A stretch of 64,000 nucleotides of DNA from Corynespora cassiicola (GCA_022059125.1 JAEUWY010000010.1:248001-312000); one strand, 5' to 3'; positions 1 to 12,289 are shown, counted from the stretch's first letter. The notes: generated by a model not told the origin, from the sequence alone. Program-made: numbers and translations.

Positions 1-3000
1 CGCACGCATACCGCGCAGGTTGTTATAATTACTTAGTATCTGTATAGTGTGCTAGGTATTTTTAAAATAGTGTCGCTACTGCTTAAAACTGTATATAATA
101 GCTAAAAGCTCTAGATTATAGACTTTGTAGTTCAGCTCTGCAGCCTGTAATTTTTTTAATATAAAAGTAACTAAGTGCTACTTATAGTTTTTAAACAGTT
201 AAAAGAGAATATTTAATATAGTAAAAGTTAACGCGTCTGTTTTTACGCGAATTAGATAAATAGAGTTATAATAGCGCAGAATAGGTGTATTTAAAAAGTA
301 AGTTTTTAGCTTTATAAAAGAATTGTTCGCGGCCTTATTCTAGTAAAAGTTCTAGCTTTTTTTAAGTAAGTCTGTAAAAAAAGTAGTTTCTTTTACATAT
401 TTTTTAATAAAGCGTTAGTAAAAGTTAGTAAATTCTAAAAAAGATTATAGTTTTTTAATATTAGTTAGCTGCGGCTATTAGGTAATAGTTTCTATTTAAG
501 CTAGGTTAGCGCACACGTCTTACGTGTTTATAATAAATCTAAAAAAGTGTACTTTATTTAATACAAATATATATTTCTGCAGATTAATAAACAGTTCTGC
601 TTTTTATAGTAATTTAAGTACTGCGTGTACAGCGCGCTAGTAAAGCGCAAGATTATTACTACTAGTATAGATAAAAATATTGTCTAGATAGACTACGCAA
701 ATATAGTCTAAATATTTAATAAAAGCTTTATTAATATAGGCTTAGAAGCTTACAGAGGTATTTATTAACCTAAATAGTATTATAAAATACTTAAAGTAGC
801 TGTAGCGGGTTCTGAAAGCGGTTTTCTACTTATTACCCGCCTTAATTTAAAGTCTGTAATAGGTATTTTAAAGGTCTAAAGTTATATAGTAATATACGCC
901 TAATAAATAGTTTAACGTTTTTCTAATTAAAAAAAGCGGGTATTAATTTTTAACAGTAACAGAGTTTAGGCTTTTATAGTCTACGCAGAGACAGAGAGTT
1001 CTGTTTTTTTTAGAGATAAATAGAATTAGAGCTCTAGCAGAACTTGTACTATGTTGTATTTAGCTGTTTTATAGCGCCTGCTCTAAGTATTCGCGTAGCA
1101 TCTTAAGCTTATATAAAAAAAGATTATAAAGCAGGCCGTACGGCGGTTCTTTTCTTTCTATTAGAAAAATTACGTAGTCTGATAATTTAAAATTAGAGAG
1201 TGTGACTGCGGCTTCTTTATTAAATACGTTAGTATAGTTTTTTAATGCTTCTAGCACGCGCGTTGCGTACACTATATATACTTTAAAAATACGCGCTTCG
1301 CATTCTCTGTTGTTATCTATAGCCTAAAAAATACTTAGAAAAAAAAAATTAGAGTTAGTTTCTTCTATTTCTTTTTTTAGTTTTTTAACAGTAACTAGCT
1401 GGATATTCGCGCTGGTATAATTCTAACGCTATATTTAGGCTCTATAGTTAAGATAGACATACTCTTTTTTAAAAAAAAGGTTTTTTAGTAGTAAAAGCGC
1501 TTTTTTTTTATTAACGCCGTAAATAGTAGTCTGCACTTTTTATTCTGCGTTTGTATTATCTGCTAAACACACCTAAATTATATATACTATATAGATACTT
1601 TAGCGGTGTGCTTTTATCTAGCCTAACTTAGAGAGCTCGGCTTTTTTAATAGGCGATAGGTCTATTTCTACTGTAATACGTTAGCTAATTAAGCTGACGT
1701 CTGTTTATAAGTTTAAAATAACTTATAACTATTTTTTAAGCGTTGTATCTCTAAATACACTGCATATGCGCTTTATACCTAGTATAATATATATAGAGGT
1801 GCGCTTTACTGTTCCCGGGTTATAAATAAAGTCTGGTTTTTTTCTGTTTAGTAGATGCGGACTGGAATCTGGTTTAAGTTACTGCTTCGGCATTTATTAG
1901 CGTAGTAGCCTATTTTCTAGCACTTAAAACAGGTAATATTACTTTTATTACGTAGTAATTTGTTTGCAGAAAATATAGGCGCGTTAGCTATTTTCTATTT
2001 TTTAGATTTTTTATAGTAATTATTACGCGTAGAGAATATATACGTTACAGAGAGTTATCGCAGGTTACGCTTAAAAGTAGAGTTTAAAGCTACTAAGTCC
2101 TCTTATGTTACCGGTACTTAGTAGTAGTTAGTTATTGCCTGTTATATTTCTGGTTAAAGTTTTAAAAATAGGTGTTAGACTTGTTATAATTTAGTATAAA
2201 ACATAAGTTAGTTTTTTAAAATGTTAAGATATATTGCAAACGCGCGGACTGTTTAATTTTTTTATTAAATAGTTTAAGTATACGCTGTAGCAGCTTCTAA
2301 AATACAGTTAATAAAGTTAGAAAGTAAGTTAAGTATATAGATCTTAAAGTACTTTTAAGTTAGTATTTTTTTATATGCTTTAAACGTGCGTTCGTAGTGC
2401 AAGTACTATAGTTTTTTTAAATTATCTGCTAAGTATTATATAGTTTAGAGAACTTTGCTGTCGCTATTATAGAACTTTTAAAATAGTAGCTAAAAAGCTA
2501 TTTTGCAGAAGCAGAAGAACTTACAGTATTTTTTAAAGTTTTTTTTTTTATATTTTATTAGGTTTTTTAGCTTAAATACACGCTTTAGCTGCAGTAGCGT
2601 AAGCGTTTTAGATATATTTTTTTTATATATGTCTTGCGCGTAGAACTCAGGGGTTTCTTTAATAGCTAGTTCTATTATATTTAAAATAGTGCTTTTTTCT
2701 GCGTTTTTAAGTTATGCGATTTTAGCTTCTAATGCGTGTAAGCGTTGTAGCCTTTAAAGCTCGTCGCGTTACTTCTCTACAGCTTAAATACGCTTATTAA
2801 GTATTGCAGAGGCGCTTATTATAGGTATTAGTTACTTATTATTAACGAGAGAAATATACGCGTTATCTATTTTCTGTAGTTATTTAGAGGGCTGCTATAT
2901 CTTCTTTAAAAATGCTTTCTAACTACCCGCACGCGTTCCGGGAGCCATTTTCAGATTATTATATTAAAAAGTATTATTATGTAAAGAATTTAGCTTCAGG

Positions 3001-3186
3001 TAATAGTATTTGCTTTACACTAGAATTAATAACAGAAAAATAGCTTAAATAATGTATTAATAGTAGTTTTAAGAATAATACTTGTCGCGTTTTAAGCGTG
3101 CGTTAAGCGCAGGTTTTACGCAGCTCGCTCGCTTTACACGCTAATATAAATACAGAATAGCAGGAATCCTGCAACATTCGTTACAT
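1..3186 (-). mobile_element. Partial Ty3/gypsy retrotransposon relic, running off the left edge
   Basis: Read on the minus strand, gag begins near 2,953 with an MAPGTRAGS-like start. A CCHC zinc knuckle follows near 1,862-1,930, with spacing C-x2-C-x4-(H to Y)-x4-C. The N-terminal part of reverse transcriptase lies at 1,069-1,272. A YLDN form of the reverse transcriptase YxDD box lies near 671-694. The order gag, knuckle, RT fits Ty3/gypsy. Many stops interrupt every frame. The 3' part and its LTR lie outside the window. The 5' LTR is not recognised; the sequence just upstream of gag is duplicated next door. Confidence 0.8.
1069..1272 (-). pseudogene. Fragment of gypsy reverse transcriptase (pol relic)
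   Basis: This short open stretch of 67 codons resembles the segment just before the reverse transcriptase core in Ty3/gypsy polyproteins. Its middle reads KEPPYGLLYNL, close to the family's usual KEPPYGPLYNLS, followed by a LREYLE-like helix. The terminal methionine is not a real start. The frame is open only because the surrounding stops happen to miss it. It belongs to the gypsy relic at the left edge, upstream of that copy's YLDN box. Confidence 0.75.
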
Positions 3187-3708
3187 TAGCTGTAGTAGCG
3201 TAAGCGCTTTAAATATATTTTTTAGTTATATAATTTTAGCTTTTAGTACGCGTAAATATTATAACTTTTAAAACTTATTACGTTACTTTTTTATAGTTTA
3301 AATATATTTATTAGGTGTTATAAAAGCGCTTATTATGAGTATTAGCTACTTATTATTAATAAAAAAATATAAATATTTTTTATTTTTTATAGTTGTTTAG
3401 AAGGCTGCTGTGTTTTTTTTAAAAATGCTTTTTAACTATCTATACGCGTTCTAAAAACTATTTTTAAATTATTATATTAAAAAATATTATTATATAAAAA
3501 ATTTAGCTTTAAATAATAGTATTTATTTTATACTAAAGTTAATAACAGAAAAATAACTTAAGTAATATATTAATAGTAGTTCTAAAAATAATATTTATTA
3601 CGTTTAAAGTATGTGCTAAGCGTAGGTTTTACGCAGCTTACTTATTTAGCACGCTAATATAAATATAGAATAGCTGGAGTTCTGTAATATCCGTTACAGT
3701 AAAACGCA
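3187..3708 (-). repeat. Second, more mutated copy of the gypsy 5'/gag-start segment
   Basis: This segment repeats about 2,586-3,186 in the same order and orientation. It includes the GCAGTAGCGTAAGCG-like motif, the gag start region and a terminal stretch reading roughly GGTTTTACGCAGCT then CTAATATAAATA. It lies directly next to the first copy, so the pair forms a degenerate tandem duplication. This copy has lost more G and C than the first. A third copy lies at 12,290-12,845 and continues at 14,957-15,005. Confidence 0.75.
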
Positions 3709-4166
3709 CGCTTAGCACTTAAATAAAAAAAATTCTAAAATATAATAATAGAATATATATTTTAAATAAACTAGCTATTAAATTAAAAATTTATTTTGAA
3801 ACTATAACACGCGTATAGCAGGCTATTTTAGTATATATAAAATACTAAAACTAATTAAAAAATTTTATTATTAGCTTTTTATTAGCAAAAACGTTTAAAA
3901 TTATATAAAAATTTAAGCTATATACTAAAAAAGCAAAGCTTTAAAGTATAGTAAATATAAAAAACTATTACTACTACTAGTATTTAAAAATATTTTTAAA
4001 AAAGTAATACTAAATCTTATTACTAGTATATTTTTAGTGAATTTTTTTTAAAAAAACACGTTTAATATAATTTTTATAATAATTTACTATTTTTTAAAAA
4101 TTAGTTTTAAAAATAAAAAACGTAAAACAGTTTACAGAAGCTTATTTTATAAATATTATATTAAAA

Positions 4167-4357
4167 TTTAGAATACAAAAAAATATTATATTAAATAAAA
4201 AAGCTATTTTTATTTCTAAGTTTTAGACAGAAATATATTATTAATTATAAATAAAATATAAATTAAATACTGTTTTTTATCCGCAGATAGACAGATAAAC
4301 TAAATACTAAAATTAAATAGCTTTTTTATTTAATATAATATTTTTTTGTATTCTAAA
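4167..4357. repeat. Perfect 43-bp inverted repeat with about 105-bp spacer
   Basis: The arms at 4,167-4,209 and 4,315-4,357 are exact reverse complements, beginning TTTAGAATAC on the left and ending GTATTCTAAA on the right. Similarity continues imperfectly outward. The perfect match is notable among so much RIP-like decay. It could be the terminal repeats of a very short non-autonomous element or the core of a fold-back element. No target duplication is evident and no coding remnant was recognised. Confidence 0.75.
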
Positions 4358-5261
4358 GCAATTAAATATAATTTTTACTAATAGTATAATTTATTTATAA
4401 TAACTTAGTATATAAATTTATAAAAACTACGTTTTTTTACGCAGTTCATAGTAAGAAATTTTTATTTATTAAGCTTTTTAAAAACAGCAGACTAAAAAAA
4501 AAATACTAAATATAATTAATAAAGTTAAATATATATATAGCCTAAAAATAGCTTTACAGAGTATTTAAAAAAATATAAAAATATTAAAACTAGTACTATA
4601 ACTAAAAATATAAATATAAAACTTTTTACTTAAAAAATTAAGTACTATTTAATACTAAATATATAAATTTAGTATAATAACTAAATAGAGAGCTTACTAG
4701 TAAATTTATTAGTTTATTTAAAATTTAAAGTGTAGTTAGATTGCAGGTATACTACTTACTTCTACTACTTTTATATTATATTTATAATATATTTTATATT
4801 TTTTTACTAGAGCGATAAAAACTAAAATTAAAAAAAAAATAACACAAACTTCTCTAATATTATACTAGAAAAAAAATTTAGAAAGTAGAAAAAATTCTTA
4901 AAAAACGTATAAAAAAAAGTTAATTATAATATTTACTCTGCTAAAAAAAGTACTATAATTTCTAAAATATATAAACTTTAGTTTTAAATTTTAAAAATAT
5001 AAAAAATATAGTCTGTAATTATAAATTAAAACTAAAATTTTTACGTATAAAAAATAAATAAATAGTATATATACTATATAAAAATTATACTAAAACTGTA
5101 AGTTAAAATAGTAAAAAATTATTAGCTTAAAGTTTATAAATATTAAATATTAGTACTATATTAAACTAGTACTATACGCTGTTTATACTTATTATTTATA
5201 TTTATTATTTAGTTCTGGCCTAGTAAAGCTGAAAGAAAAAGACTTCTACAGCTCTTTAGAT

Positions 5262-5965
5262 AAAACTAGTTTAATATTTTTAAAGTTTATTTTTATATTC
5301 TCTACTATTAAAAACTATTTAAAAACTAATTTAAATAATTAAAAAAAATTTTACTAATAAAATATATATAGTTACGTGCTAAAGCTAAAATTTAGTTACT
5401 ATATTTACGTTTTAATAGTTTAAAATAACTAATATTAAAAAATTATAGTAGATATAATAAATGTAAAAATATGTAAAACCGATAATTCTTTTCTTTATAA
5501 AAATTCTAGAATTTAAATAAACTATAGTTTTTATAGCTGTTAATTATAAACAGCTAGTATATATCTATAGTATTTAATTTTATATATTTATTAAAATACT
5601 GTAACTAAGTAAAAGTAAGCTAATTATTAGTTTAGCTATTAAAGTTTAATTTAAAAATCTAATTACGTAGTAAGTTTTTAAACTAAATATTAATAAATAT
5701 ATTATTTATAAAAATAATAAAAAGTAAAAATAAATAATCTACAGCTCTAATATTTTAAAGAATAATAACTTTTTTATAAGTTTTTAGCTAAATTATCTTT
5801 TTTTTTCTCTAATTTTTTTTAAACTTATAATAACTATTTATAATAAATTATATTTATTATAAAGTTAGTTTTATTAAAGTTATTATACCCTTATTTATAA
5901 TTCTTTATTTTTATTTTATTATTTTTACTAAACTAAATTAGTATAAAATAGCTGCAGAGTTTTCG
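5262..5965. repeat. Copy 1 of a roughly 700-bp direct repeat (unidentified transposon fragment)
   Basis: About 700 bp here match 9,198-9,906 in the same orientation, starting at an AAAACTAGTTTAA-like motif and ending near AAAATAGC..GAGTT. The two copies differ at many positions, mostly transitions expected from RIP. No protein motif was recognised in any frame, so the element class is unknown. Confidence 0.7.
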
Positions 5966-6170
5966 CAGGCAGTTTACTAATAGTTATATGAATAGTTTTA
6001 GCGTATTTAGAGCTTAAAAATTTAGTTAATAAAGTTATTAATTTAGTTTTTACTAATAAAATTAATACTACATATTTTAAAGAGTTTATTTATTATTTTT
6101 ATACGTAAAATTTTAAAAGTATAAATTTTTATATAAACTACTCAATAATATTTTAGACTAATATAAAGAA

Positions 6171-6425
6171 GAAGCGAGCGGGTCACTTAATGCTAAGTAT
6201 TTATATAAAACTTTAAGGCTTAATAACTTTTTTATTATAATAGCTATTAAAATAAAAATTTAATATTTATAAAGCTAAAATTTATAGTTTTTTATAAATT
6301 TTAAAATTCTATTTATAAGCTTACTAGTAGAAAAGCAATTAATTTTTAAAGTTTATATAAAGTAGTATTAGTTTGATTAATAATATGAAAAATAAGCGAG
6401 CCGATCGGATAAGCGAGCTGATTAG
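6171..6425. repeat. Left arm of a large inverted repeat (partner 8,131-8,957)
   Basis: Sequence running from the AGCGAGCGGGTCACTTA motif near 6,174 to the CGAGCTGATTAG motif near 6,425 reappears in reverse complement at 8,131-8,156 plus 8,757-8,957. The partner is split by a fold-back element. The arms could be long terminal inverted repeats of one decayed DNA transposon with about 1.7 kb inside. No transposase remnant was recognised between them. Some GC-rich words such as GCTCGCTTATCC survive in both arms. Confidence 0.65.
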
Positions 6426-8130
6426 TTTTCTAACTGTTCTAGCACCTACGTAACTACCTACTTACCTACCTTAAAAAAATACTGTAATAACTTAATATAA
6501 AAAGTAACTGTAGTAGTTATATTATTATTTTATATATATAAAAATTATATTTTTATTTTCTACAGCGCGTATAGCGCGTTTTTAACTACTAACTACTACT
6601 AAAATAAACTATCTTTTTATATTTTTTTTATTTAATTATTTTTCAACATCTTTTTAAGCTATTATTTTAGCTTTTTTAGTTTTTATTAAAGTTTTTTTAC
6701 GCTAAATCTGTTTTTTTTTTATACGCTACGTAGTAGTTTTATTAGTTTTTTTTAAAAAACTTTACTTGCGTATAAAGTAATATAATTTTATAAGTTAGTA
6801 TTACAGTACTTTTATTAAACTAAATAAACGCTTTAACAATAGAAGCAGATAATAGGCTTTTATACTTTCTAATTCTATTATAAATTAATGTTAATTAAGC
6901 TTTTAGCTTATACGCGTTACTTAATATTTTAGCTTTTTACTAAATAATTTTTAAAAAAGTTAATATAAACGTATGTAGTTTTATATTAAGCTTTAATAGT
7001 ATTACTTTTAAATTATAAATTTTTATTTTTATTTTTTAAAAGCTTACGCGTATATTACTTTTTATAAAAAATTATTTAAAAGCTTTTTTAAAAGCTAATA
7101 GAAAAGTAATTTTATTACTATACGCGCGTTTTAAAAGCAAAAAATACTTTATATTAAAAAGTTAAAAATATATATAAAAATATATAAAAAGTAATAATTT
7201 TACATTTTATACAGAGGTTCTAAAAAATAAAAAATTATAATTTTTATAGCTATTAATAAATAATAGTTAATATATGTTTATTATACAGCTTTACGTATAA
7301 ATATTAAAATACTTTAACTAATATACTTTTAGCTTATTTATTATCTAGTCTGTTTTACTAAATAATATATATTAGCTAAATAAAATATTATTACTTTTAT
7401 ACTATATACAAAAATAGTACTTATTTATAAAAATAATAAAAAAAAATTATCTAGCCGCACGCGTTAATTCTTTAAATTACTATAACTTATTTATAGTTAT
7501 TTAGCTAAGTATTTTTAAATTAATTTTATTTCTTTAATACTGTAACTACAAACTAAACTAATATTATATTTATTATAAAATTTGTTTTGTTAAAGTTATA
7601 TAAATTTTTATTAATAATATTATATTTTACTTTTATATTATACAGTAGCTTAAATTAAAAACTAATAGTTTTAAAATTTTTATATAAAACACGCTAGTAA
7701 TTCTGCTAATAAATAAATTAAATTTAAAAATTTAGCTAATATTTAATAAAGTTATTAAACTACTTAATACTAATAAAGCTTACCTCTCGCGTAGTAAGTA
7801 ACTAATTAGCTATATTATATATAGTAGTTAGCGTAAGTATAAATTTTTATAAATCTAGCTTAAAAATATGAATAATAATATTTTTTTAAAAAGTTTAGTT
7901 AGCTGCTTTAAGTTAAGCTAGTAATTATGTTTTATAAATTATTTAGCGCGTGAATTATATAGTATAATAAATTAAATTTTATAGGCTTTCGCAGCGTGTT
8001 ACACGCTTAAAACTAAATTATTTTAAATTATTATAAAAGCTAAAGTTATATAGATTTTATTATTAGTTAATTAAGAATTATTTAGTAAAAGTATTATAAG
8101 TGTAGATAGCTCGCGTTAAGGCAGTCAGAG

Positions 8131-8957
8131 AGCTAATCAGCTCGCTTATCCTTTACATTATAATAATTTTAAAATAAGTATAATAAATTATAATATTTTT
8201 TTATAAATAAAAAATATATATAAAAACTAATTTTATTTATTATTATAGTATGCAGTGCTTATTTTAGTATTATTTATTTAGTTTATTTTAGTAATATTAA
8301 AACTTTTACTTTTTAAATTTATATAGTATAAATTTTATTTTAATATATTTTTTACTATAAAACTATTTTAGTAAATTTTTTTTTAAAAAAAAGTTGAATA
8401 TAGCGTTTTATATAAGTAAGTATATATTGCTAAAATTTATTTTAACTTAACTACCTAACTTTAATATTTATTATTATAAAACCTTTTAATTTTAATAATA
8501 CTTTGTATTAATTAGTTTATTCTAAGCTTAAAATATTTTAAAAAATTACTATTATCTTAAAGCTTAATTATATAAACTATTTTTAAGTAATATATTAAGC
8601 TAAACTAAATAAACTATACTAAAATAAGCACTGCACACTATAATAGTAAATAAATTTATTTTTTATATATTTTTTATTTATATAAAAATATTATAAATTA
8701 TTATACTTATTTTAAGATTATTGTAATTTATTATACTTATTTTAAGATTATTATATTAATAAAACTAATACTACTCTATATAAACTTTAAAATTTAATAG
8801 TTTTTCTATTAATAAGCTTTTAAATAAAGTTTTTATATTTATAAAAAGTTGTAAATTTTTATTTTAATAGCTATTATAATAAAAAAGTTATTAAGCTTTA
8901 AAGTTTTATATAAATACTTGGTATTAAGTGCGCCGCTCGCTTGTGTACGCCGCTCGC
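8131..8957. repeat. Right arm of the large inverted repeat, interrupted by the fold-back element
   Basis: 8,131-8,156 and 8,757-8,957 together mirror 6,425 to 6,171 in reverse complement. The break falls exactly at the fold-back element. The arm carries GCTAATCAGCTCGCTTATCC on its left and the AAGTGCGCCGCTCGCTT motif on its right. The short minus-strand frame at 8,839-9,063 lies over this arm and is not a gene. Confidence 0.65.
8157..8757. mobile_element. Fold-back (MITE-like) element with about 150-bp terminal inverted repeats
   Basis: The left arm (about 8,157-8,300) and right arm (about 8,585-8,757) are long imperfect reverse complements. Both contain the words TGCAGTGCTTATTTTAGTAT and AAAATAAGTATAATAA. 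The right arm has a small internal tandem duplication of the TTATACTTATTTTAAGATTA word at 8,700-8,752. The element sits inside the right arm of the larger inverted repeat whose left arm is at 6,171-6,425, so it inserted later. It has no coding capacity. Confidence 0.7.
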
Positions 8958-9197
8958 TTATAGAATACGTTATTATTAAAATATTATATAATAGTTTAGC
9001 GTAGATAGTGCGCAGATTAGATATTACTAACTTACTTAAATTACTAACTCGCTTATAAAACACGTTAGTTTATATTTTAATTTTATAAATATTATATAGT
9101 ATTTACGCTTTTTACACGCTTTACGTTTATAATAATAGTTTTAAAATTTATAATTTTATATTAAGCTTTAATAAAATAGCTTTTAAATTATATAAAA

Positions 9198-9906
9198 CTA
9201 GTTTAACACTTTTAAAATCTGCTTTTATATTTTCTACTATTAAAAACTATTTAAAAACTAGCTTTAATACTTAAAAAAAAAATTTTTTACTAATAAAATA
9301 TATATAGTTATATACTAAAGCTAAAATTTAGTTACTATATCTGCGCTGTAACAGCGTAAAATAACTAATATTAAAAAATAATAGTAAATATAATAAATAT
9401 AAAAATATATAAATTTTTTTTTTAAAAAAATTCTAGAATTTAAAAAAGCTATAGTTTTTATAGCTGTTAATTATAAACAGCTAGTACGATCTTATAGCGC
9501 TTAATTTTATATATCTATTAAAATATTATAACTAAAGAAAAATAAGCTAATTATTAGTTTAGTTATTAAAGTTTATTTTAGAAATCTAATTATATAGTAA
9601 ATCCTTAAACTAAATATTAATAAATATATTATTTATAAAAATAATAAAAGATAAAAATAATAAAAAATAAAAATAAATAATTTTTAGTTTTAGTATTTTA
9701 AATAATAGTAACTTACTTACAGTTTTCTGGCTAAATTATTTTTTTTTCTCTAATTTTTCTAAATTTATAATAACTATTTATAATAAAAAATTATTATTAT
9801 AAAGCTAGTTTTATTTAAGTTATATATATTATTATCTATAATTTTTTATTATTATTTTATTATTTTTACTAAATTAAATTAGTATAAAATAGCCTTAGAG
9901 TTATTA
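9198..9906. repeat. Copy 2 of the roughly 700-bp direct repeat
   Basis: This matches 5,262-5,965 in the same orientation. Its right end is cut by the TA-inserted DNA transposon that starts at 9,907, which dates that insertion after the duplication of this unit. No coding motif was recognised. Confidence 0.7.
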
Positions 9907-10289
9907 CAGAGGGGTGACATTAAAAAAGCGTAATAGAAAAAATCGTACTTTTTAAACTTATACAACTTTTTATATAAACTAGCTATTTAAAAAAAAAAAA
10001 AAATCAGTTTTAGAGATATTTACTAGCGCTACATGTAAAGAAAAAAAAATTACTTATATAATATTTTTAGCTTTTAAAAAAGCTCTAAAGTTGTACTAAA
10101 AAAAAATATAAATTTAAATACGCTGTAACTTTTTTTCTAGCGTATAATGTTTAGTTTTTTTTTTATATTAAAGCTATTTATAATATTTAATCATATAAAA
10201 AAAATTAGTATAAGTTTGTTTTCTCAAAAATTAGAAATTCAGAAAATTAAAAAAAATAAAAAAATTAAAATAAAGAAATTAATAATAAA

Positions 10290-11276
10290 TTATTAATATT
10301 TAGTATAATATTCCTTAGCGTCTATAACTGCTTTATAACGCCTAGATAAAGATAATATACAATTATCTATTATTTCCTGTGGAATTAAATTCCACTCTTT
10401 AATTATAGCTCTTTTAAATAAATTTGTAAGAATACAGGGCGACTTGTCTCCGATACAGCTCAGATACTACTTAAAATAAAGGTTTACAGAACTAGAGAAC
10501 AATTATAAGTTAGAACCTATAGGTCTTATACGAAAAAACATTTCTAGACTATAAAACTATCTAGAAATATTACGTTTTTTTATATTTTTTTTTAAAACTT
10601 TCTATCTCTAGTTCAGCTTAGTACTGTTTTAGTTAGAAAAAAATAAAAAATTTAGATAGCTAGGTGTTTAAATTTAAGTTAGAGTTAGATTAGAAGTTAA
10701 AGTTAAAGTTTAGTTAGAAGTCGAGGTTACGTGCGCAATGCTGGGAAGTAAATTCGGATTTTATGCGGACGAGGTTCGTCACAAAATTAATACTTTAAAT
10801 ATTATTTTCTTTACCTAATAAATTAGTTCTTTATTTATTTAAGGCATTTTTTAATATAGTCCAGATATTTTTAATAAAAGCTAAATTTAGGCTATAAAAA
10901 GGATGTTAAAAAAGATTAATTTAATTTCTTTTAAACTAATTTAAAACTGGTTTAGCTGTATAGATTTTTAAATTATTTTGTTAAAATTTCTAGTCTATAA
11001 ACTAGTTAGTATTAATTTTAATTTTAAAATTTAAAATTCTTATAAATATATTAATGATATATATTTATTTTAATTTTAAAATTAAAAAAAAGGTATATAA
11101 ACTAACCGGGTTTTATTTGTTTTTTAATAATAAGTTTTAATACTTTTTATATGTTATCTGTATTATTAAAGTTATTTTTAGAATTAGGTGTTTTAATAAA
11201 CACTAATTCTAATCTTCCTTCTATCTAAATAGCTCTCTATACTAATATAACAATATCTTAAGCTATAATTTAATTA
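10290..11276 (-). pseudogene. Tc1/mariner-type transposase relic, minus copy
   Basis: The minus strand encodes a broken C-terminal half of a DDE transposase. Recognisable parts are a catalytic-region remnant equivalent to PDLAPIENVW, here decayed to SLNLAFIKNIW and followed by a ILKNALNK-like helix, and the C-terminus KEWNLIPQEI...RRYKAVIDAKEYYTKY near 10,300-10,420. A solo LTR splits it at 10,425-10,783. It mirrors the plus copy at 11,298-11,880, and the centre of symmetry is near 11,287. The N-terminal DNA-binding part is missing. Confidence 0.8.
10425..10783 (-). mobile_element. Solo LTR of the gypsy family, with AAATT target duplication
   Basis: This 359-bp unit begins TGTAAG and ends TTCGTCACA on the plus strand, and it aligns along its whole length with the two LTRs at 15,355 and 22,224. 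It is flanked by a perfect 5-bp duplication, AAATT at 10,420-10,424 and 10,784-10,788. It interrupts the transposase relic. It keeps several GC-rich words that are mutated in the other two LTRs (for example GGCGACTTGTCTCCGATACAGCTC), so it is the least decayed copy. Orientation is given as for the full element, whose genes are on the minus strand. Confidence 0.9.
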
Positions 11277-11297
11277 GTATTAATTATTTTAAAAAAG

Positions 11298-11880
11298 TAA
11301 TTAAATTATAGCTCGAGATATTATTATATTAATATAGAGAGCTATCTGGATAGAAAAAAAATCAGAATTAGTATTTATTAAAATATCTAATTCTAAAAAT
11401 AACTTTAATAATACGGATTATATATAAAAAGTATTAAAATCTATTATTAAAAAACAAATAAAACCCGGTTAGTTTATATATCTTTTTTTTACTTTTTAAA
11501 TTAAATTTAATAAAAATACTAATTAGTTTATAGACTCGAAATTTTAATAAGATAATTTAAAAATTTATACAGCTAAACCAGTTTTAAACTAGTTTAAAAA
11601 AAACAAAATTAAATTATTTAAACATCTAGCTTATAGCCCAGATTTAGCACCTATAGAAAACGTTTAAGCTATACTAAAAAATAATTTAAAAAAATTAAAT
11701 CCTAATTTATTAGGCAAAAATAATAATAAAAAAGATAATATTTTATTTATAAACGCTATAAATAAAGAATAGAACTTAATTCCACAAAAAATAATAGATA
11801 ATTATATATTATTTTTATCTAAGCGTTAGAAAGCAGTTATTAAAGCTAACGGGTATTATACAAAATATTAATAATTTAAT
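11298..11880 (+). pseudogene. Tc1/mariner-type transposase relic, plus copy
   Basis: The plus strand carries a clear DDE transposase remnant. It contains AKPVLN-like sequence, then HLAYSPDLAPIENV followed by a broken tryptophan codon and AILKNNLKKLNP near 11,620-11,700. It ends with a KE-x-NLIPQKIIDN...KAVIKANGYYTKY C-terminus near 11,865. The acidic residues of the SPDLAPIEN block are intact, unlike in the minus copy. Upstream sequence is scrambled by stops and ends at the palindrome centre. Confidence 0.85.
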
Positions 11881-11975
11881 TAATTATTAATATATTTATA
11901 TAGTTTGATTTTTTCGAACTTTTTTTTCTACTATTATTATTATTATTATTTTTTTTAAATAAAAAACTTATATAA

Positions 11976-12009
<34 letters not shown>

Positions 12010-12289
12010 TATAAATTTATAATAATTAAATAAAAAAATCAAATTATACGCTAGATAAAAAATAAATCAGCACTTAATTTTATAATTTTTTTTCTCTACT
12101 TTAAGCTTATTTATAACCTTATAACTTTAACACAAACTCTAAATTTTTATTCTTAAATCTAAAGTTTTAATAAATTTCTATTTAGTTAATTTTTTTTATT
12201 TTAATAACTAGTTTAAGTAGAAATTTATATAAGTTTAAAAACTGCTATTTTTCTAAATAAGTTTTTTTTATATTACTCTACTGTATATA

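Larger units (their letters stand above)
9907..12283. mobile_element. TIR DNA transposon, copy A (Tc1/mariner-type, TA target site)
   Basis: The left terminus reads CAGAGGGGTGACATTAAAAAA directly after TA. The right terminus is a mutated reverse complement ending CTACTG directly before TA. The two ends stay similar for about 240-270 bp inward, including a TTTCTAGCGTATAAT word, so the family has long terminal inverted repeats. The interior holds two head-to-head relics of a DD34D/E transposase and a later solo LTR. TA target duplication and the CAG-type terminus fit the Tc1/mariner superfamily. All frames are broken. Related copies are at 12,846-14,954 and ending at 23,217. Confidence 0.8.

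Noticed and set aside
8839..9063. 74-codon minus-strand frame in the AT-rich block
   Set aside because: It lies across the right arm of an inverted repeat, has Ile/Lys/Tyr/Leu composition typical of AT-rich noise, and contains no motif.
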